This document shows positions 9,270 to 20,881 of a stretch of DNA of 64,000 nt, in pieces. Both the position numbers and the translations under genes were made by a program. The notes below the pieces were generated by a model. It was given only the letters and a program-made list of their open reading frames with translations, was not told the DNA's origin and did no database searches. Numbering within the stretch: position 1 is the first letter of the stretch; every line of letters starts with the position of its first letter. Source of the stretch: Lunularia cruciata (Eukaryota > Streptophyta > Marchantiopsida > Lunulariales > Lunulariaceae); assembly GCA_948567375.1 (NCBI GenBank), contig OX419759.1, forward strand, positions 58,505,493 to 58,569,492. The letters are read 5' to 3'.

Positions 9270-12200
9270 CTTCAAATCTCAAATCTGTTTCTAATCCGAT
9301 CCAATCTGATATCAACCTTGACTTTGGCTTCCAAATTTGATGCTACTTCAAGAATCTCCCCTTCTTTGGGTCTACCTAATTCTACTACATCCTCCACTAT
9401 TTCTACTACTTCTTCACTCTGAACTGTAATTGAGATCATGGGTACACTATCTACATCTTTATCTCCCAACCCACTCTTCTCTAAGGTCTCAGGTAATTAA
9501 TCCAAAAACACTTGCACTCCTACTTGTGCTACTTTGGACTTCCTTTCTAATTTTATCTCACTACAAAGTCTATCTAAATCTATTCTAACAAAATCTAATC
9601 AAAGAGAGGCATTGTCCCCTACCTATAACATCTTCCTATCTACATGATCTTGTAGAAAAATCAATAGATTATTCAACTTTGTGTCCTTTGACTTCCTTTT
9701 CCTTGTCTCCGGCACCAACAACTTCAACTTGTGTCGTCTAGCTTCTTCCAACTTCCCTTCAATTTTAGTGCTAAGCAGAGCCTTCAACTCGGTTTCCACT
9801 ACTCCCATTGCATCTGATTCTGCAACCGGCTATACTTTCTCTTTCTTTCCTCCTCTTCCAGCTCATTGTGATACATTGTTAACTCGTCCTAAAATTCAGC
9901 CTTCATTGCCTCCTTCTCTTGTTGATTCAACACAAGTTGATCTTTCGCTACTCTCAACAATCCTCACAATTTTTCTTCCTCCCGACTGTGCTTTGTTAAC
10001 TCCCGCTGCCAGGCTTGGTCTTTATTGGCCACTTTCTTCCTCATACTCTCCAACTCTTGCTCCATTACTGCTGCACTTGCCTTTGAATGTATCATCTCTA
10101 CTCATACATTAGCAAGTTCACTCTTCAATACTTTGACTAACACCATCTTGTCCTTTACTTCCTCTCTACATTTCATCAAGTTCTCCCTCATTGCTTCTGA
10201 GTTTTTACCCTGAAGAATTGCCTCCACCCAAAGTTCTTTGGGCTTCCATTTTTACTCTTGTTAGCTTACTTCTCAACATCAAGGTCTTTGCACTCCACTT
10301 TGTCACAACTGCTAACTCATCCCTCATATCCAGGTTAGTACTTGCCATCTCTACCTTCTTCTACTGCAGAAACACCAATAAGGGACACACTAACTTTGAC
10401 AAATACTCCATTCCATCACACTTCTTGTTGTTGGCTCTACCATCTTTGTCCTTGGTAGGTAACTCCTCGACTAGCACCTTGCCCCAAAGATGTAATCTTT
10501 GTATCTTCAAAGTTTCTTCATCTGAGCTCTCCTCCGGCTTGGTTGTAACCTTACTTGGTCCTATGAGCCGGCCTGTCTCTCACTCAGGATGAACATCTGA
10601 TGGCTATTATGGTAGCGCACCATGGACTAAGAAGGCAAGGAACCCCAATTCCATCATACTCCTCGAAGGCTAACACTCCAAGACTCAAGATATTGCTCAC
10701 TAAAGAAGTCAATGAGAGATAGATAGTTGCAAATGAAAGGATGATGAGTAACTCCTCACCCCTAGTTTATATACTTGTGAAATAGCTACACACCAAAGTT
10801 ACTAATTACTAGAGTAACTCAAGTTAATAGGCTAAAAGTCAAGTAAAGTCAAAAAGTATAAAGGAATATCCATCCACATGGGCATATTCCACTAAGCATG
10901 TGATCTTATCTTGACCCAACCACTAAGTCAAGGATTCCTTCACATGGGCTATCCTTGGACTATAGAAGAATCCAAACAAAAAGGCTTGCGGGCCCAAGAG
11001 TTCTCAACTCTTTCCTCGAAGCCAAACATCTAGGAATAATACCAAGTCAACACACTAGAATCCAAAATAGTGGTGCTTATCTTTTTCACTTCCTCTAAAG
11101 TAAGGTCCTCTCTATCTTAGCTATGACTAATGTAGAACCATCCTTTATCTCTATATAAATAATATCTCTCAAGTACTAGTAATACAAAACTAAATATCAT
11201 AATACTACATACATGTACAAATGGGTGTTACAGTCCAACGGCAATGACTTGAGCACCTCTCAAACATACCAAGACATCTTCTTCTTCCTTCTCACGCCCC
11301 TGCTCGATTATGGTCATCTTTGGACTTGTCTTTTTCTGCTTGCACAACTCTTCCTCTTGTTTGCTAAACTTCATCTTCTCCTTCACTACCACTACTTAAT
11401 TCCTCACTTTTCAGTGTGAATTATTTTTCTCCTCTCAAGGCTTCTCCATTCAACTTAGTCTCTCCTTTTGATTCCTCCTCAAGAATGAATTCCTTCACTT
11501 TCACCAACACTGGCTCCAAATTTAGGCTTTTGCCTCTTTTGCGGTTGTATTGATGCAATTTGTCCTCTGGGTTTAGTTCACTCTCTAGGCATGGGGAGGT
11601 CAATTGCTACTATCTTCTCCTTCCCACTCTTCATGTAATACTCATCTCCTTTGCAAACCCGCTCCATGTAATATTGTTCATCCATATCCGCTTCCTTATA
11701 CAAATCCAAATGAAAATGAGACCACATTCTGCTTCTCTCTTCCAAAGTCAGCTGAATCAGCCCAAAGTAGAAGTGAGCTAAAAAGGTACAAATTAGTGTG
11801 GTTGTATATCCATTCTCCAACCCGTAATCATCTACCCCACCTGCTAGTGCAGACACTTTGCCCACTCCACCACTTTTGCTGCAAACATCTAGTGAAAGAA
11901 TACTACATGTTGCATCGAGACATAGGTGGTTTGCTCTGGCTTAAACATCACCATCATTGCGCTCATGATCCCTCTTTGCACTGGGTCTATATAACTATCC
12001 ACCTTATACCCATTCTTTGTGCATGGTCGATTAAAATAATTCCTCACCTTGGTAGTTTCTTCCGACACATCACACGTCCGATAAGAAGGTGATACTTCCT
12101 ACCTCTCTTGCTTCTCTACCCAAGACTAATCTCCAACCCGACTCAATCCATCAAGCTGGATTGCCTCTCTTTCCTTTATGCTTCAGCCCATCCTTGCAAT

Positions 12201-12340
12201 CACTTGTGGCAATCTTTGCCATGAAACTTGGAAAGCTAAAATTCCAATTCCAAGCCAGAAAAGTGATACAAACTCTTGATAAGACCTCAATCCTTGCCAC
12301 TACATCCAATCTATGCATTGCAAGGATGGGTTGAAGCACA
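9270..12340 (-). pseudogene. LTR-encoded coiled-coil protein, copy 1 (decayed)
   Basis: Sense-strand remnant of the protein carried in the giant LTR. The upstream part at 11578-11865 reads GLENGYTTTLICTFLAHFYF and ends near a basic region. The downstream part at 9623-9808 reads KLEEARRHKLKLLVPETRKR and DHVDRKML, matching the best copy at 31733-32365. The frame is split by a solo LTR at 10562-11232 and by stops. Function unknown; the C-terminal half is predicted coiled coil by eye. Confidence 0.6.
10562..11232 (-). repeat. Solo LTR of the E family inside the giant LTR
   Basis: Inverted relative to the LTRs of element E: starts TATGAGCCGGCCTGTCTC and ends ATGGGTGTTACA. About 670 bp, matching 34469-35159 end to end. 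The bases GTCC occur on both sides (10558-10561 and 11233-11236), a 4-bp target duplication. No internal sequence remains. Confidence 0.85.
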
Positions 12341-13486
12341 CCACACTTTGCTTACTCACTTTTGGGGCCATTGTGTGCTTCCTCATTCTCTGCCTATGAA
12401 AGATTCTACCTGAGACTTTAATCCACTCCTCTTGCATATTTATAATTTGGATTCCTCTGGGTCAACTCTAAATAGGAACAGGATAGCATCTAGACATTGC
12501 AGTGCTTCCTTGTAGAAATCTCAATTTTATCATCCTTTGCTGATTGGTCATTCTTCAATTGCTGCTCCGTGTCACTCACCAATTCTGTGAAGTTGCTTCT
12601 TATCACTTTCAAGAACATTTTGGTTGTGAGGTAATCACTTTCTTCCCACTTACTTTCTTGATTGGCAGAACCCAAAGAATTTTGTTACAGGGTCTTTGGA
12701 CCAAGTCGTGCACAAACCCAATACAAAGTCCTTGTCTTTGTATTTTATCTTGTCCAACCTATGTCCTTTGGAATTGACCCGAGGTGACTTTGGGCGTATG
12801 CCAAACACACATTTCTTCACATTTCTTCGCCGTTTAGCCTTTCTTTAGCTTTACCAATGCACTTCTTCTTTAAAACTTAAAAAATAAATAAATAAATGTG
12901 GGTACCACAACAAGCCTATGTGAAATTCTTGCTTCATTGTTTTTTGTTGTCCACATTTGTGTATGCTTAGTCTACAATCGCCTTTGTTTACATGAATTGG
13001 ATTTTTTGTTAGTGAACATGTAATGAGGACCTCCATGATTCTTAGCGCATTGATGTCAATATTATATACATTTTGTGATTGTTGGATGGAGTAGTGGTGA
13101 GGAACTCAAAGTAGGAGCACAAGTGTTGAGGTGCAAGAAGAAAATCAGGCTTAATTGGGATGTTGGATCCTTCACCATTCTAAAGGATCAATGTGATGCA
13201 TTGACTGACCACAAGGACTATGAGTATTGCAAAGTACCATGTTTGCCAAAAAGTCCAACACATCATGAACCTATAGTATAGCGGTGAGGAATGCCTTCTA
13301 GGAATGTAGATATTCTCATTTGTGTTGTGGTATACATGATATAGGTAACTACAAGGAAAATGACCTTTGGGGCCGAAACCTTCAAGACAAACTAGACCAT
13401 CACCTTTATGAGCTAAGTGGATAGAATATCATTTGTAAATTCAATTTGATTGTTTGAGCTTCTTTTTTGCATTGATCCACTATGAG

Positions 13487-13690
13487 GTGCATTACCCTCT
13501 TTTGGGAATTGTCCTACCCAAGAAGATAAAGATGTAACAATAGACAAATTTGTGATCAAGTGACACTTTTCCTTCAATCCTAGTCATTTCAGACCTATAT
13601 CCTTATGGGAACAACTTAATTTTACCAATTATACTATTATTATGTTGTCACTAGGTTGTCACTAGGTTGTCATAATGCAAATCAACAATG
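13487..13690. repeat. Direct repeat, copy a
   Basis: Shares with 14735-14895 the segments TACCCTCTTTTGGGA, CCCAAGAAG, a CCTATAT...ATGGGAA block and a terminal GTTGTCA. The copies are clearly diverged. They could be the ends of two old LTRs about 1.25 kb apart. Confidence 0.5.
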
Positions 13691-14734
13691 GGTAGATTTA
13701 TTGATCAAAATCTGTAAAAGCAAAGGTCGTTTATCATAATAAACTTTAGGAAGAATATAATTTCTAGAAAAGGGAAATAGGTAGAAAATCTATTAAGTAT
13801 AGAATGCAACTTTGGCCTGAATTTCTCTTTGGCCTCAAACTATATCTTTGCATAAAAATAATTTTTGATTTAGGACAAATTTGTAATAGATGATTGCTAG
13901 AGTATAATTTCTTGTATATTAAACAACAAGTAGTGGTTGTGATAGGTGGTGGATGCAGAATCATTTTTTAATTGCACTTAGGATAAGATTAGTGACAAGA
14001 GGAGTAGGTGTAATTAAAAGATTTCTAGCACTGTTAGCCGCTGATCATCTTCTCCAAGCAAGGAGTAGTATATATGGGCTGCGATGTACACTTATTTTAG
14101 GAACAAAGCCATGTACACTTCTTTAAGGAACAAAGAATTCAGCTCAAACATCTCTTTTGAGTCTTTGTGTTGAATGGATTTTGCTTACATCTTTGATTGG
14201 GTACTTGGTTGAGTAAAGGTGAGGGATCTTGCAATAGGAATGTGTGTTTGAGTACTTTCTTATGAAATTTGCACTAAATTGAAGAAGTTACTCTCAACAT
14301 TAAGCGAGAATGAGTATTTTAGTACTTAGCTAAGAAATCCAAATATTATCAAGGAAGTTACCTTTGAATTCTGAACAAGCAAGTCAATGTGAGGGAGGAT
14401 TTTGAGAATGATGGAGCATTAAGAGTACTGCAAAATAGAAAATCCAAGTAGACAATAGATTTTGGACTTTGTTGAGATTGCATCTTTAAGGAAGAGATGC
14501 GTGGAGTCAATGATAGCATCAGGGTGAAAGAACCTTTGGCTTGAAAATTGACCTTTGGCCTAAAAAAAATCTTTTAAATGTGCAGGAAAGGGACTAACTG
14601 CCAAGGTAAAAGAGGCTCTTCAAGAAGAAGAGGCCCTTGGTGTGAAATGTACCACTATTATCAAGTGCTTGTTATATTAAGTCTTTTTTTTTGAGTGGCC
14701 ATTTATTTCTCTATTCTATAGCATGCAACCATGG

Positions 14735-14895
14735 GTATCCCTACCCTCTTTTGGGAGTGGTTTCTGCCCAAGAAGTTAAACAAGCAAGAATAAACAACAA
14801 GGACATTGTAACACTCAATTCCAACCTATATTCTCATGGGAATGACCTATTCTTATTATTTATACTATTAGTACATTAACATTGGGTTGTCACAT
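14735..14895. repeat. Direct repeat, copy b
   Basis: Second copy of the repeat at 13487-13690, ending GGGTTGTCACA. It abuts the region where element C sequence begins. No matching target duplication was found. Confidence 0.5.
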
Positions 14896-14989
14896 AGGCC
14901 ACCTATATTTCTCTCCAATAAGGTAGAAAGTGTTGGCCTATAAATTGTGAGAGTGCATGTTGTGATGATAGGTTATAGGTTGCATTTCC

Positions 14990-16103
14990 TCCTAGTATAG
15001 TTGTCATAATTAGAGTAACATTAGTGGGTGGTTCTTGGTGGTAGTACTTGGTAGTTACAATTGCAATTTGGAGTACATTGTCACAATAGAGTTCTTTGGG
15101 GAATCTAGAGGAGATTTTTCTATAGTAAAAAGTGGGTTTACAGGGAGCAGCATTTGATATTAGACCATATCTCAAGTCCCATGAGGGAAGAGATTGATTT
15201 TGATTTGCAATTTGACACTGGAGTTGATTCAATTGTGAGTGCAATTGGTGTGTTTGCACCATTGTGGTTGGACATGAACTAGATTTATATGGCCTCCAAA
15301 GGCCCTAGGTGCTACTTTGGTATAATGGGTACCATTGAGCTGGATGACTTCATCCAAGAGTTTAATAGTTGGTGTGATCTATAGCAGATGTGAAACTCAA
15401 CTTTGTTCACACCCTTCATGACATAGAAAGGGTCGTTCCAACACTTGGAAGGTCCAAATATGGCTGACGACCATGAGTTCAAGAGAGCTCTCTTGGAAGA
15501 TATTGAGCTATGGAGATAAACTTTGTCTCTAATCTACATCTCCATCACTTCAAGCTTTATTTCTAGGGAGTAGATTTGTAGTTCTAGCTCTAGTTGCATT
15601 GGTGTATCTAATGGAGGTGCACTATTGGAGATGGTGCTAGTACAAGTAAAGGAACCACTGCAAAAGTTATTGCAATATTGGGATTTTAACCCCATGATGG
15701 AGTTCTTCTAGTGCATGAGGCAGAACTACTAAGGAGTATGGATTAATAAGTCGAAAAGCTTGTAGGAGTTCCAATGAAAGGTCATAGAGAGCCACATAAG
15801 GCATATACTAGCATGAGATGGCTGATTAATTTCACTCAAGGAGTCATTGAGGCCCAAGAAATCCAATTTGGGTATGGGATATTGGACAATGAGCTACAAC
15901 TTAGAGTTTGTGATGTCATGTTGTTATATGCTACCTCACTAACTTTGGTGGTGGTTTTGGTTTGGCTGAGTGCATTGGGCTCCACATGGTGGAGGAGAGA
16001 TTGGTGACATTTAGATTTGGTAAGGAGACCTCATCTACAAATTGTTACTTTTTCCAAAGTGCACCATATTATGTTGGCTTTCAAGTGTAGAGTGGATAGC
16101 CCC
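14990..16103 (+). pseudogene. Element C gag, 5' part
   Basis: Matches B gag: a segment like EFFGDSRG near 15100, GTIELDDFIQEFNSWCDL at about 15328-15382, and the helical segment around INFTQGVIEAQEIQFGYGI (15774-16007). Stops are frequent. The gag frame is cut at 16103, where element A inserted with duplication GCCCC (16099-16103 and 30228-30232), and it resumes at 30228. Confidence 0.85.
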
Positions 16104-16517
16104 TATAAAAGACCAAGACCAAGGAGAGAAATAGGAGAATGGAAGCTCACATTGGGACGCTTGAATGAGGGAAAACTCCAAATGCCTAGCATGAGCTTTG
16201 GCTTTGGTATTTATAGGTAGCATACAAAGCTTCTCAAGAAGCTTCCTTGAACTTCTTTCTTAGAGTGCAAGCCAAGTTAACAAGGAAGTTTCTCAAGAAG
16301 CTTCCTTCTAGAAGCCTCCTACTTGGCATGCAAGCTAAGCTAGTTAGAAGCTTCTAGAAGCTTCTTTCTAGAAGCTACCTGCTTGGGCCGCAAGTTAACT
16401 AGTTGAGAAGCTTCCCAAGAAGCTTCCTAGATGCTTCTAGAATATTCTAGGCTAATTTGGCTTATTCTCTACTTTGTTAGCCTTACTAACTATGTCGCTA
16501 AACTCCATATTGTTTCA
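16104..16517 (-). repeat. 3' LTR of element A
   Basis: Ends in TGTTTCA at 16517, next to a purine-rich stretch on the minus strand (GGGAGAATA), and starts TATAAAAGACC at 16104, where the terminal TG has become TA. Same family as 676-1100. It keeps the AAGCTTC/GAAGCTT palindromes and TATTTATA (near 16210 on the plus strand). Confidence 0.9.
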
Positions 16518-17140
16518 TATTCTCCCATCACTAGTTGATGACATCCTCATTGCCATTGAAGCTTCAATCTCTTGGATGGATGTTTGTGTATTCTGGAGGT
16601 GAGAAAGGGGTTCCTATGTGGCATCATGAAGGGGATACACTTTCCAAAGGACCTTGTACTCCGTATGTTAACATCCTTGTTGGATGTGGTGATGCGCAAA
16701 GACACGATCAACTTCATACTCCTCATGATCATTGATAAGGATAGGGGGAGGAGGAGGTTGGACTCAAGAGGAAAAAGAAGGGGGGTTAGGAACAAAGGGT
16801 TACAACATGGAAACATGAAAGACATAATAGATGCATATATGAGAAGGTAAGGCAAGTCAATAAGCAACAAGAGAGACAATTTGGGTGACATCAAAAGGTC
16901 CTATCCAATTAGGGGCAATTTTACAAACTTGGGTATCAAGTGGGAGGGGTAGATTACTAGAGGATAGCATAACTTTATCACCAACTTCAAAGATGAGATC
17001 ACAATGATGGTGGTTTGCATATTGTTTTTGACAATTCTAAGCAACAAGGAGGTGAGATTTGGCTTGTTAGAGAGATTTGTATATGGTGGTCAAGAAGGTT
17101 GAAGTATGAGGGACCTGAGACGGGGGAGGAGTAAGAAGAG
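16518..17140 (-). pseudogene. Element A chromodomain and integrase C-terminus
   Basis: The reverse strand gives the GPY/F module near 16905-16960 and, in another frame, a chromodomain-like run (EEYEVDRVF, TEYKVLWKVYPLHDAT) at about 16590-16735. It aligns with the better chromodomain at 466-633. Frame shifts and stops break it. Confidence 0.8.
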
Positions 17141-17143
17141 AAT

Positions 17144-17990
17144 CTAGGACAATGGATCTTGGCCAAAATTGAGAAAGAAAGGAGAGAATCCGGTGCTTGC
17201 TTGTTTAGAATTGTTGGATGCAAACTCCGCAACTACAAGACATTCATCCCAATTAGTATGGTGAATGTTGACAAAGGCACAAAGCATATCTTCCAAGGTG
17301 CAATTTGCATGTTCAGTTTGTCCATCAGTTTGAGGATGAAAAGGTGTGGACAAAGCAAGTTTGGTGTCAAGTATTTGGAAGAGGGCTTGCCAAAACTTTC
17401 CGATGAAGCAAGGATCATAGTTGGAGATGAGTACACATGGCATCCCATGATGCTTGAATACATTATTGAAGTAGAGTTGCGCTAAGGTTGGAGTATCCAC
17501 AATATCAACCATTAGTGCCAAATGGATTTGCTTACTAAGCTTATCCACAAACACCACAATTGCTGTGTGACCTTGTTGTGTCTTGGGCAAGGAGGTAATG
17601 AGATCTAAGCTCACATGTTACCAATGCGTAGTTGGAATGTGAAGTGGTTGAAGGAGTCCACTTGGCTTCTGGTTATTGGACTTGTTGCGTTGACAACTCT
17701 CACATGATCAAACAAACTCCCAAACATCTTGTGTTATCTTGGACCACCACCATTGTCATTGGAGGGTACCCAAGGTCTTATCCATCCCCATGTGACCAGC
17801 TATTGGTAGATCATGGGCTTCTTGAAGGCGCACAAGTTGGAGATCACCTTTGGCTGGAACATAGATCCGGTCTGCATGGAATAGAAGGCCTTCCTTGAAG
17901 GAGAAGGTGTTGTACTCCTTGTTGCTTGCTATCAAACAACCATGTACCATTTGGAAGAAGGGATCTTATTGTAGAGTTGACTGAAACTCA
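17144..17990 (-). pseudogene. Element A integrase
   Basis: 17756-17950 holds the zinc-binding start (HDLPIAGHMGMDKTLGTLQ) and 17144-17614 the core: SLDLITSLP (first Asp), LISNYDPCFIGKFW and HPQTDGQTEHANCT (catalytic Glu). The second catalytic Asp of the usual VSDRDP box is Asn here. Element B interrupts the polyprotein just upstream (18047). Confidence 0.9.
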
Positions 17991-18046
17991 TTATGGACCT
18001 TAGGGTCAATTGACATTGTCGTAATTGCCGCCGCAATGAGAGGAAG

Positions 18047-18151
18047 TGTCGTGCGTATATACATCGCTACACAACATACATCGCTGTCAACATCATACAC
18101 TATAGAAGCACAACTCACACATAAGTCATACATAGACTCTAAAGTGCCACA
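18047..18151 (-). repeat. Extra copy of LTR start beyond the 3' LTR of B
   Basis: 105 bp matching 18604-18708 with no difference seen by eye. In element orientation it is a second LTR start fused to the end of the full 3' LTR with loss of the terminal CA. The same 105 bp is what the right-hand LTR (26111-26561) lacks. Confidence 0.9.
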
Positions 18152-18152
18152 A

Positions 18153-18708
18153 TAATCAGATTGCTTAACATTCTCAACTCAACTCAACTCAGATCAATAC
18201 TTGATCTGTCACTCTATAAACTGCCAACAACTGGGCACTGATTACAGTCAAGCCACACCCACTCAAGCATAGAGAATCCAGGTGACGCTCGCCGGCCTCT
18301 GTCCACCATAGCCAGGAACTCAAAGGCTCAACATCAGAGAAGTGAGCTCCCTGGAGCTCACTTCGAAACTATACCCCTTGGACTCGAGCAAGCCCTGAAA
18401 CCCTAACGGTCCCGCTGACGGCACACTCGACGGTGTAAACGGTGCAAAGTGACGGTGGGCCCCACCGTGAAGTCAGTACCCTAAATACAAAATCTAACCA
18501 TCGGAAAGTAGTCCTTGAGAAACTGCTAGAATAACTCTAACTACCATCACTGGAACTCCAGTGTCCGAGCATCTAGATGCGGAACTACAAATGGCGTGAC
18601 AGCTGTCGTGCGTATATACATCGCTACACAACATACATCGCTGTCAACATCATACACTATAGAAGCACAACTCACACATAAGTCATACATAGACTCTAAA
18701 GTGCCACA
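18153..18708 (-). repeat. 3' LTR of element B (full length, about 556 bp)
   Basis: In element orientation it starts TGTGGCACTTTAGAG right after a polypurine tract and runs to CTGATTA. It includes the palindrome GACAGCTGTC at 18598-18607. A related, inverted copy is at 48509-48950. Confidence 0.9.
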
Positions 18709-18720
18709 ATCGCCCCCCTA
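18709..18720 (-). other. Polypurine tract of element B
   Basis: The minus strand reads TAGGGGGGCGAT immediately before the LTR start. This fixes the true LTR start at 18708 rather than at the palindrome. Confidence 0.8.
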
Positions 18721-18883
18721 GCTGGCGGTTAGGTCCCTCTAACTCCAGATAGCCATCTACTCTAAGTATATGGTATACCCTCTAATGGGCAAAGATCAGG
18801 AGGCCGGGTGCTATGGAGCCCCATCGTTAGTCGCCTGTCTGCAATCTATACCATATAAAGAATGAACTAGCTATAGGTCAAGT
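18721..18883 (-). other. 3' untranslated region of element B
   Basis: Non-coding stretch between the end of the PHD finger and the polypurine tract. Nothing further recognised. Confidence 0.7.
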
Positions 18884-19018
18884 ACATCTAGGACATAACC
18901 ACTATCCCTGAGGAACCACCGTGAGGGGAGGAGTCATACATGCCATATGCCATCCTCTCGAACAGCTATCACACACTAACATAGTAGCAGCTCCACCAGA
19001 AGAGCCACATAACATACA
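18884..19018 (-). other. PHD finger domain at integrase C-terminus
   Basis: The residues follow the C4HC3 pattern: CMLC, 11 residues, CDSC, four residues, HMAC, 14 residues including one stop, CPRC. The consensus runs CDSCSRGWHMAC and TPPLTVVPQG match classic histone-reading PHD fingers. It takes the place occupied by a chromodomain in chromoviruses. Confidence 0.9.
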
Positions 19019-20044
19019 CCTCAAGCCTGCACGTACAAGTGCCAAGCTTGGGTCCATAGTACCATCAATGTTTGGAAGGTGGCATGGCGCACAATTGCGC
19101 ACATGATCCTTCCAAACAACACCATCACGTCCTTCTAACACAAGGACTCCAGATGGCAAAACCTCACACACTCTCAAGATAGTGCGGCCTGTAGAAACAT
19201 CAAGTGTTGTCGGTGCTGTCTGCTGTAGATATACATAGTCGCTTGGATGAAATCGACGGATCGAGGGTCTATAACCTCCTCCTCGAATGGTAGCATAGCG
19301 TAAAGTATCTCTATGCTGAGCAATCGCCAAGTTCTCAAAGGCCATCGGCATCACTCTCCGAAAGATCTCTACCCGTTGAGAACATGCGCTCATCCATACA
19401 TCAGGGTCATCCAAGTCCAAAACTACAGTAGCATCTTGACGAATGGCTGCAGGTAAATCTGGATCTCGTCCATAGAGTAGAAAGTATGGAGAGAAGGATG
19501 CTAAGGAGGCTTGCCGGCTGAACCGATAGCCCATGGCCAACCAAGGTAATTGGAGATCCCAATCTCCCAAGTGGCCTCTCTGCAAACCATACTTTTGCAA
19601 TCCTCTCTTCACCGTCTGAACCACTCTCTCTGTTAAGCCATCTGCCTCAGGGTGATCTCGAGATGTAGTACGATGATCAATCAAAGCCTTGTCACACAAG
19701 ACCTGAAACTCTCCCAAGAACTCTGTACCCTGATCAGTCAAAACCTCAGCTGGTGCACCAAAATGACTAAGAACTCGATCCAGGAACAAGTAAGCTGTCC
19801 CTTCACTAGACTTATCAGGAAGTGCCACCAACTCAATCCACTTGGAGAAGTGCTCCACCATCACCAAAACATACCGATGATGTCTCACAGTCAGCGGTAA
19901 AGGTCCGGCAAAGTCCAAACTCCAACGGTAACCCAATCCCATGATAGGTAATGGGTGTAACTGTGGCGTAGGAGCATTGAATGATGCTCTAACTCGGTCA
20001 CAAACCACACATCTGGCAACAAACTGTTGTACCTCGGTCTGCAT
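18884..20044 (-). pseudogene. Element B integrase with C-terminal PHD finger
   Basis: 380 open codons. Catalytic residues are present: Asp44 (WSLDFAGPLP), Asp104 (LTDQGTEFLGEF) and Glu139 (ADGLTERVVQ), 34 residues apart. The zinc-binding HHCC start spans the stop at about 20047-20065 (CVVC at residues 12-15). After the core come a GPY-like segment and then a PHD finger from Cys343. An in-frame TAG at 18902-18904 cuts the last part of the finger, whose CPRC pair follows at 18884-18895. Integrase inserts the cDNA; the PHD finger would read histone tails. The core looks functional apart from this and upstream stops. Confidence 0.93.
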
Positions 20045-20065
20045 ACCGCGCCACCAATAATGACT

Positions 20066-20854
20066 CTAGAGTAAGCTATATGTACGCTTTACTCCAAAAT
20101 GTCCTAGCTCCTCATGAGCATGACGGACCAACTGTGGTCTCTGTGATGGAAGTGGTACTACTCGCACTCTACCATCCTCCCATACACGCAAAAGGTATCT
20201 ACCCTCCAATCTGAACCGTCTGGCTCGCTGAAGAACACGGTCTCTCTCCTTGGCCCCAACTGTGCCACCCACAACACCAGTGCGAAGATAGTCCATCACT
20301 AAGACATCATCATGAATGTCTCGCTGGACTGTACCAATATCTTCACTCTCTGGATCTGTGACCTCAATAACTCCTCCTGTATGCGCTGAGAGAGATACCA
20401 CCAAAGTCTCTGCAAATATACACAGAAAGGCCGATGCATGCCAACCTGGCACCATCTCCTCATCTGTCTCACCATGCCAACGTGCTCCGGTCTGATCCTG
20501 CTGGCTGGGACATGGGTTTCTACTCAACCCATCTGCATCACGGTTCACCACTCCAGGTCTGTGAACAACCGTGAAATCATACTCCTGTAAAATCAGAGCC
20601 CATCGTGCAAGCTTCCCTGAAAGCTTGTCGGACTCCATCAACCACTTCAGCGGCTGATGATCAGTGATGAGAGTGAAGGGGTTACCAAATAGGTAACATC
20701 GGAAATGTGCTACTACCCAAACTGCTGCCAAGCACTCTCCCTCATATGAACTATACTTCGCCTCCGCTGAATTGTTGGAGCGACTAGCATAGGCCACCAC
20801 AAACTCCTTCTCCTCATCATCATGCTGGGTGAGCACCGCTCCAAGCCCCAACAT
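20066..20854 (-). pseudogene. Element B RNase H and integrase zinc-binding start
   Basis: 262 open codons: RNase H with VVAYASRSNNSAEAKYSSYEGE, YLFGNPFTLITDHQPLKWL and RDADGLSRNPCP, then a linker and the integrase zinc module start (RHAHEELGHFGVKRT). The first RNase H Asp lies just upstream across a TGA (VHTDWSM). A TAG after TYSLL separates it from the integrase frame. RNase H removes template RNA during reverse transcription. Confidence 0.9.
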
Positions 20855-20881
20855 ACTCCAATCAGTATGAACCTGAAATGG

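Larger units (their letters stand above)
8458..12909 (-). repeat. Giant solo LTR, copy 1 (F family), target duplication ACAAG
   Basis: Runs from TGTGACAACCC at 8458 to GGTACCACA ending at 12909, flanked on both sides by ACAAG (8453-8457 and 12910-12914). The same repeat occurs at 30940-42478, 48951-52704 and 58347-60570; the last two are the LTRs of element F. Without the smaller solo LTR at 10562-11232 it is about 3.78 kb. It is therefore a solo LTR left after recombination between the two LTRs of an F-family element. Confidence 0.9.
12910..14985. other. Unassigned region left of element C
   Basis: About 2.1 kb without a recognised coding domain. It holds a diverged direct-repeat pair (13487-13690 and 14735-14895) and a short GGTTGTCACTA triplication near 13648-13680. 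The B-type 5' LTR and leader expected for element C are not recognisable here; either they have decayed or C is 5' truncated. 13075-13281 is open for 68 codons but looks random. Confidence 0.5.

Noticed and set aside
18047-18151. A separate 105-bp TG...CA mini-LTR element
   Set aside because: The polypurine tract and the missing 105 bp in the opposite LTR show that it is a piece of the B LTR.
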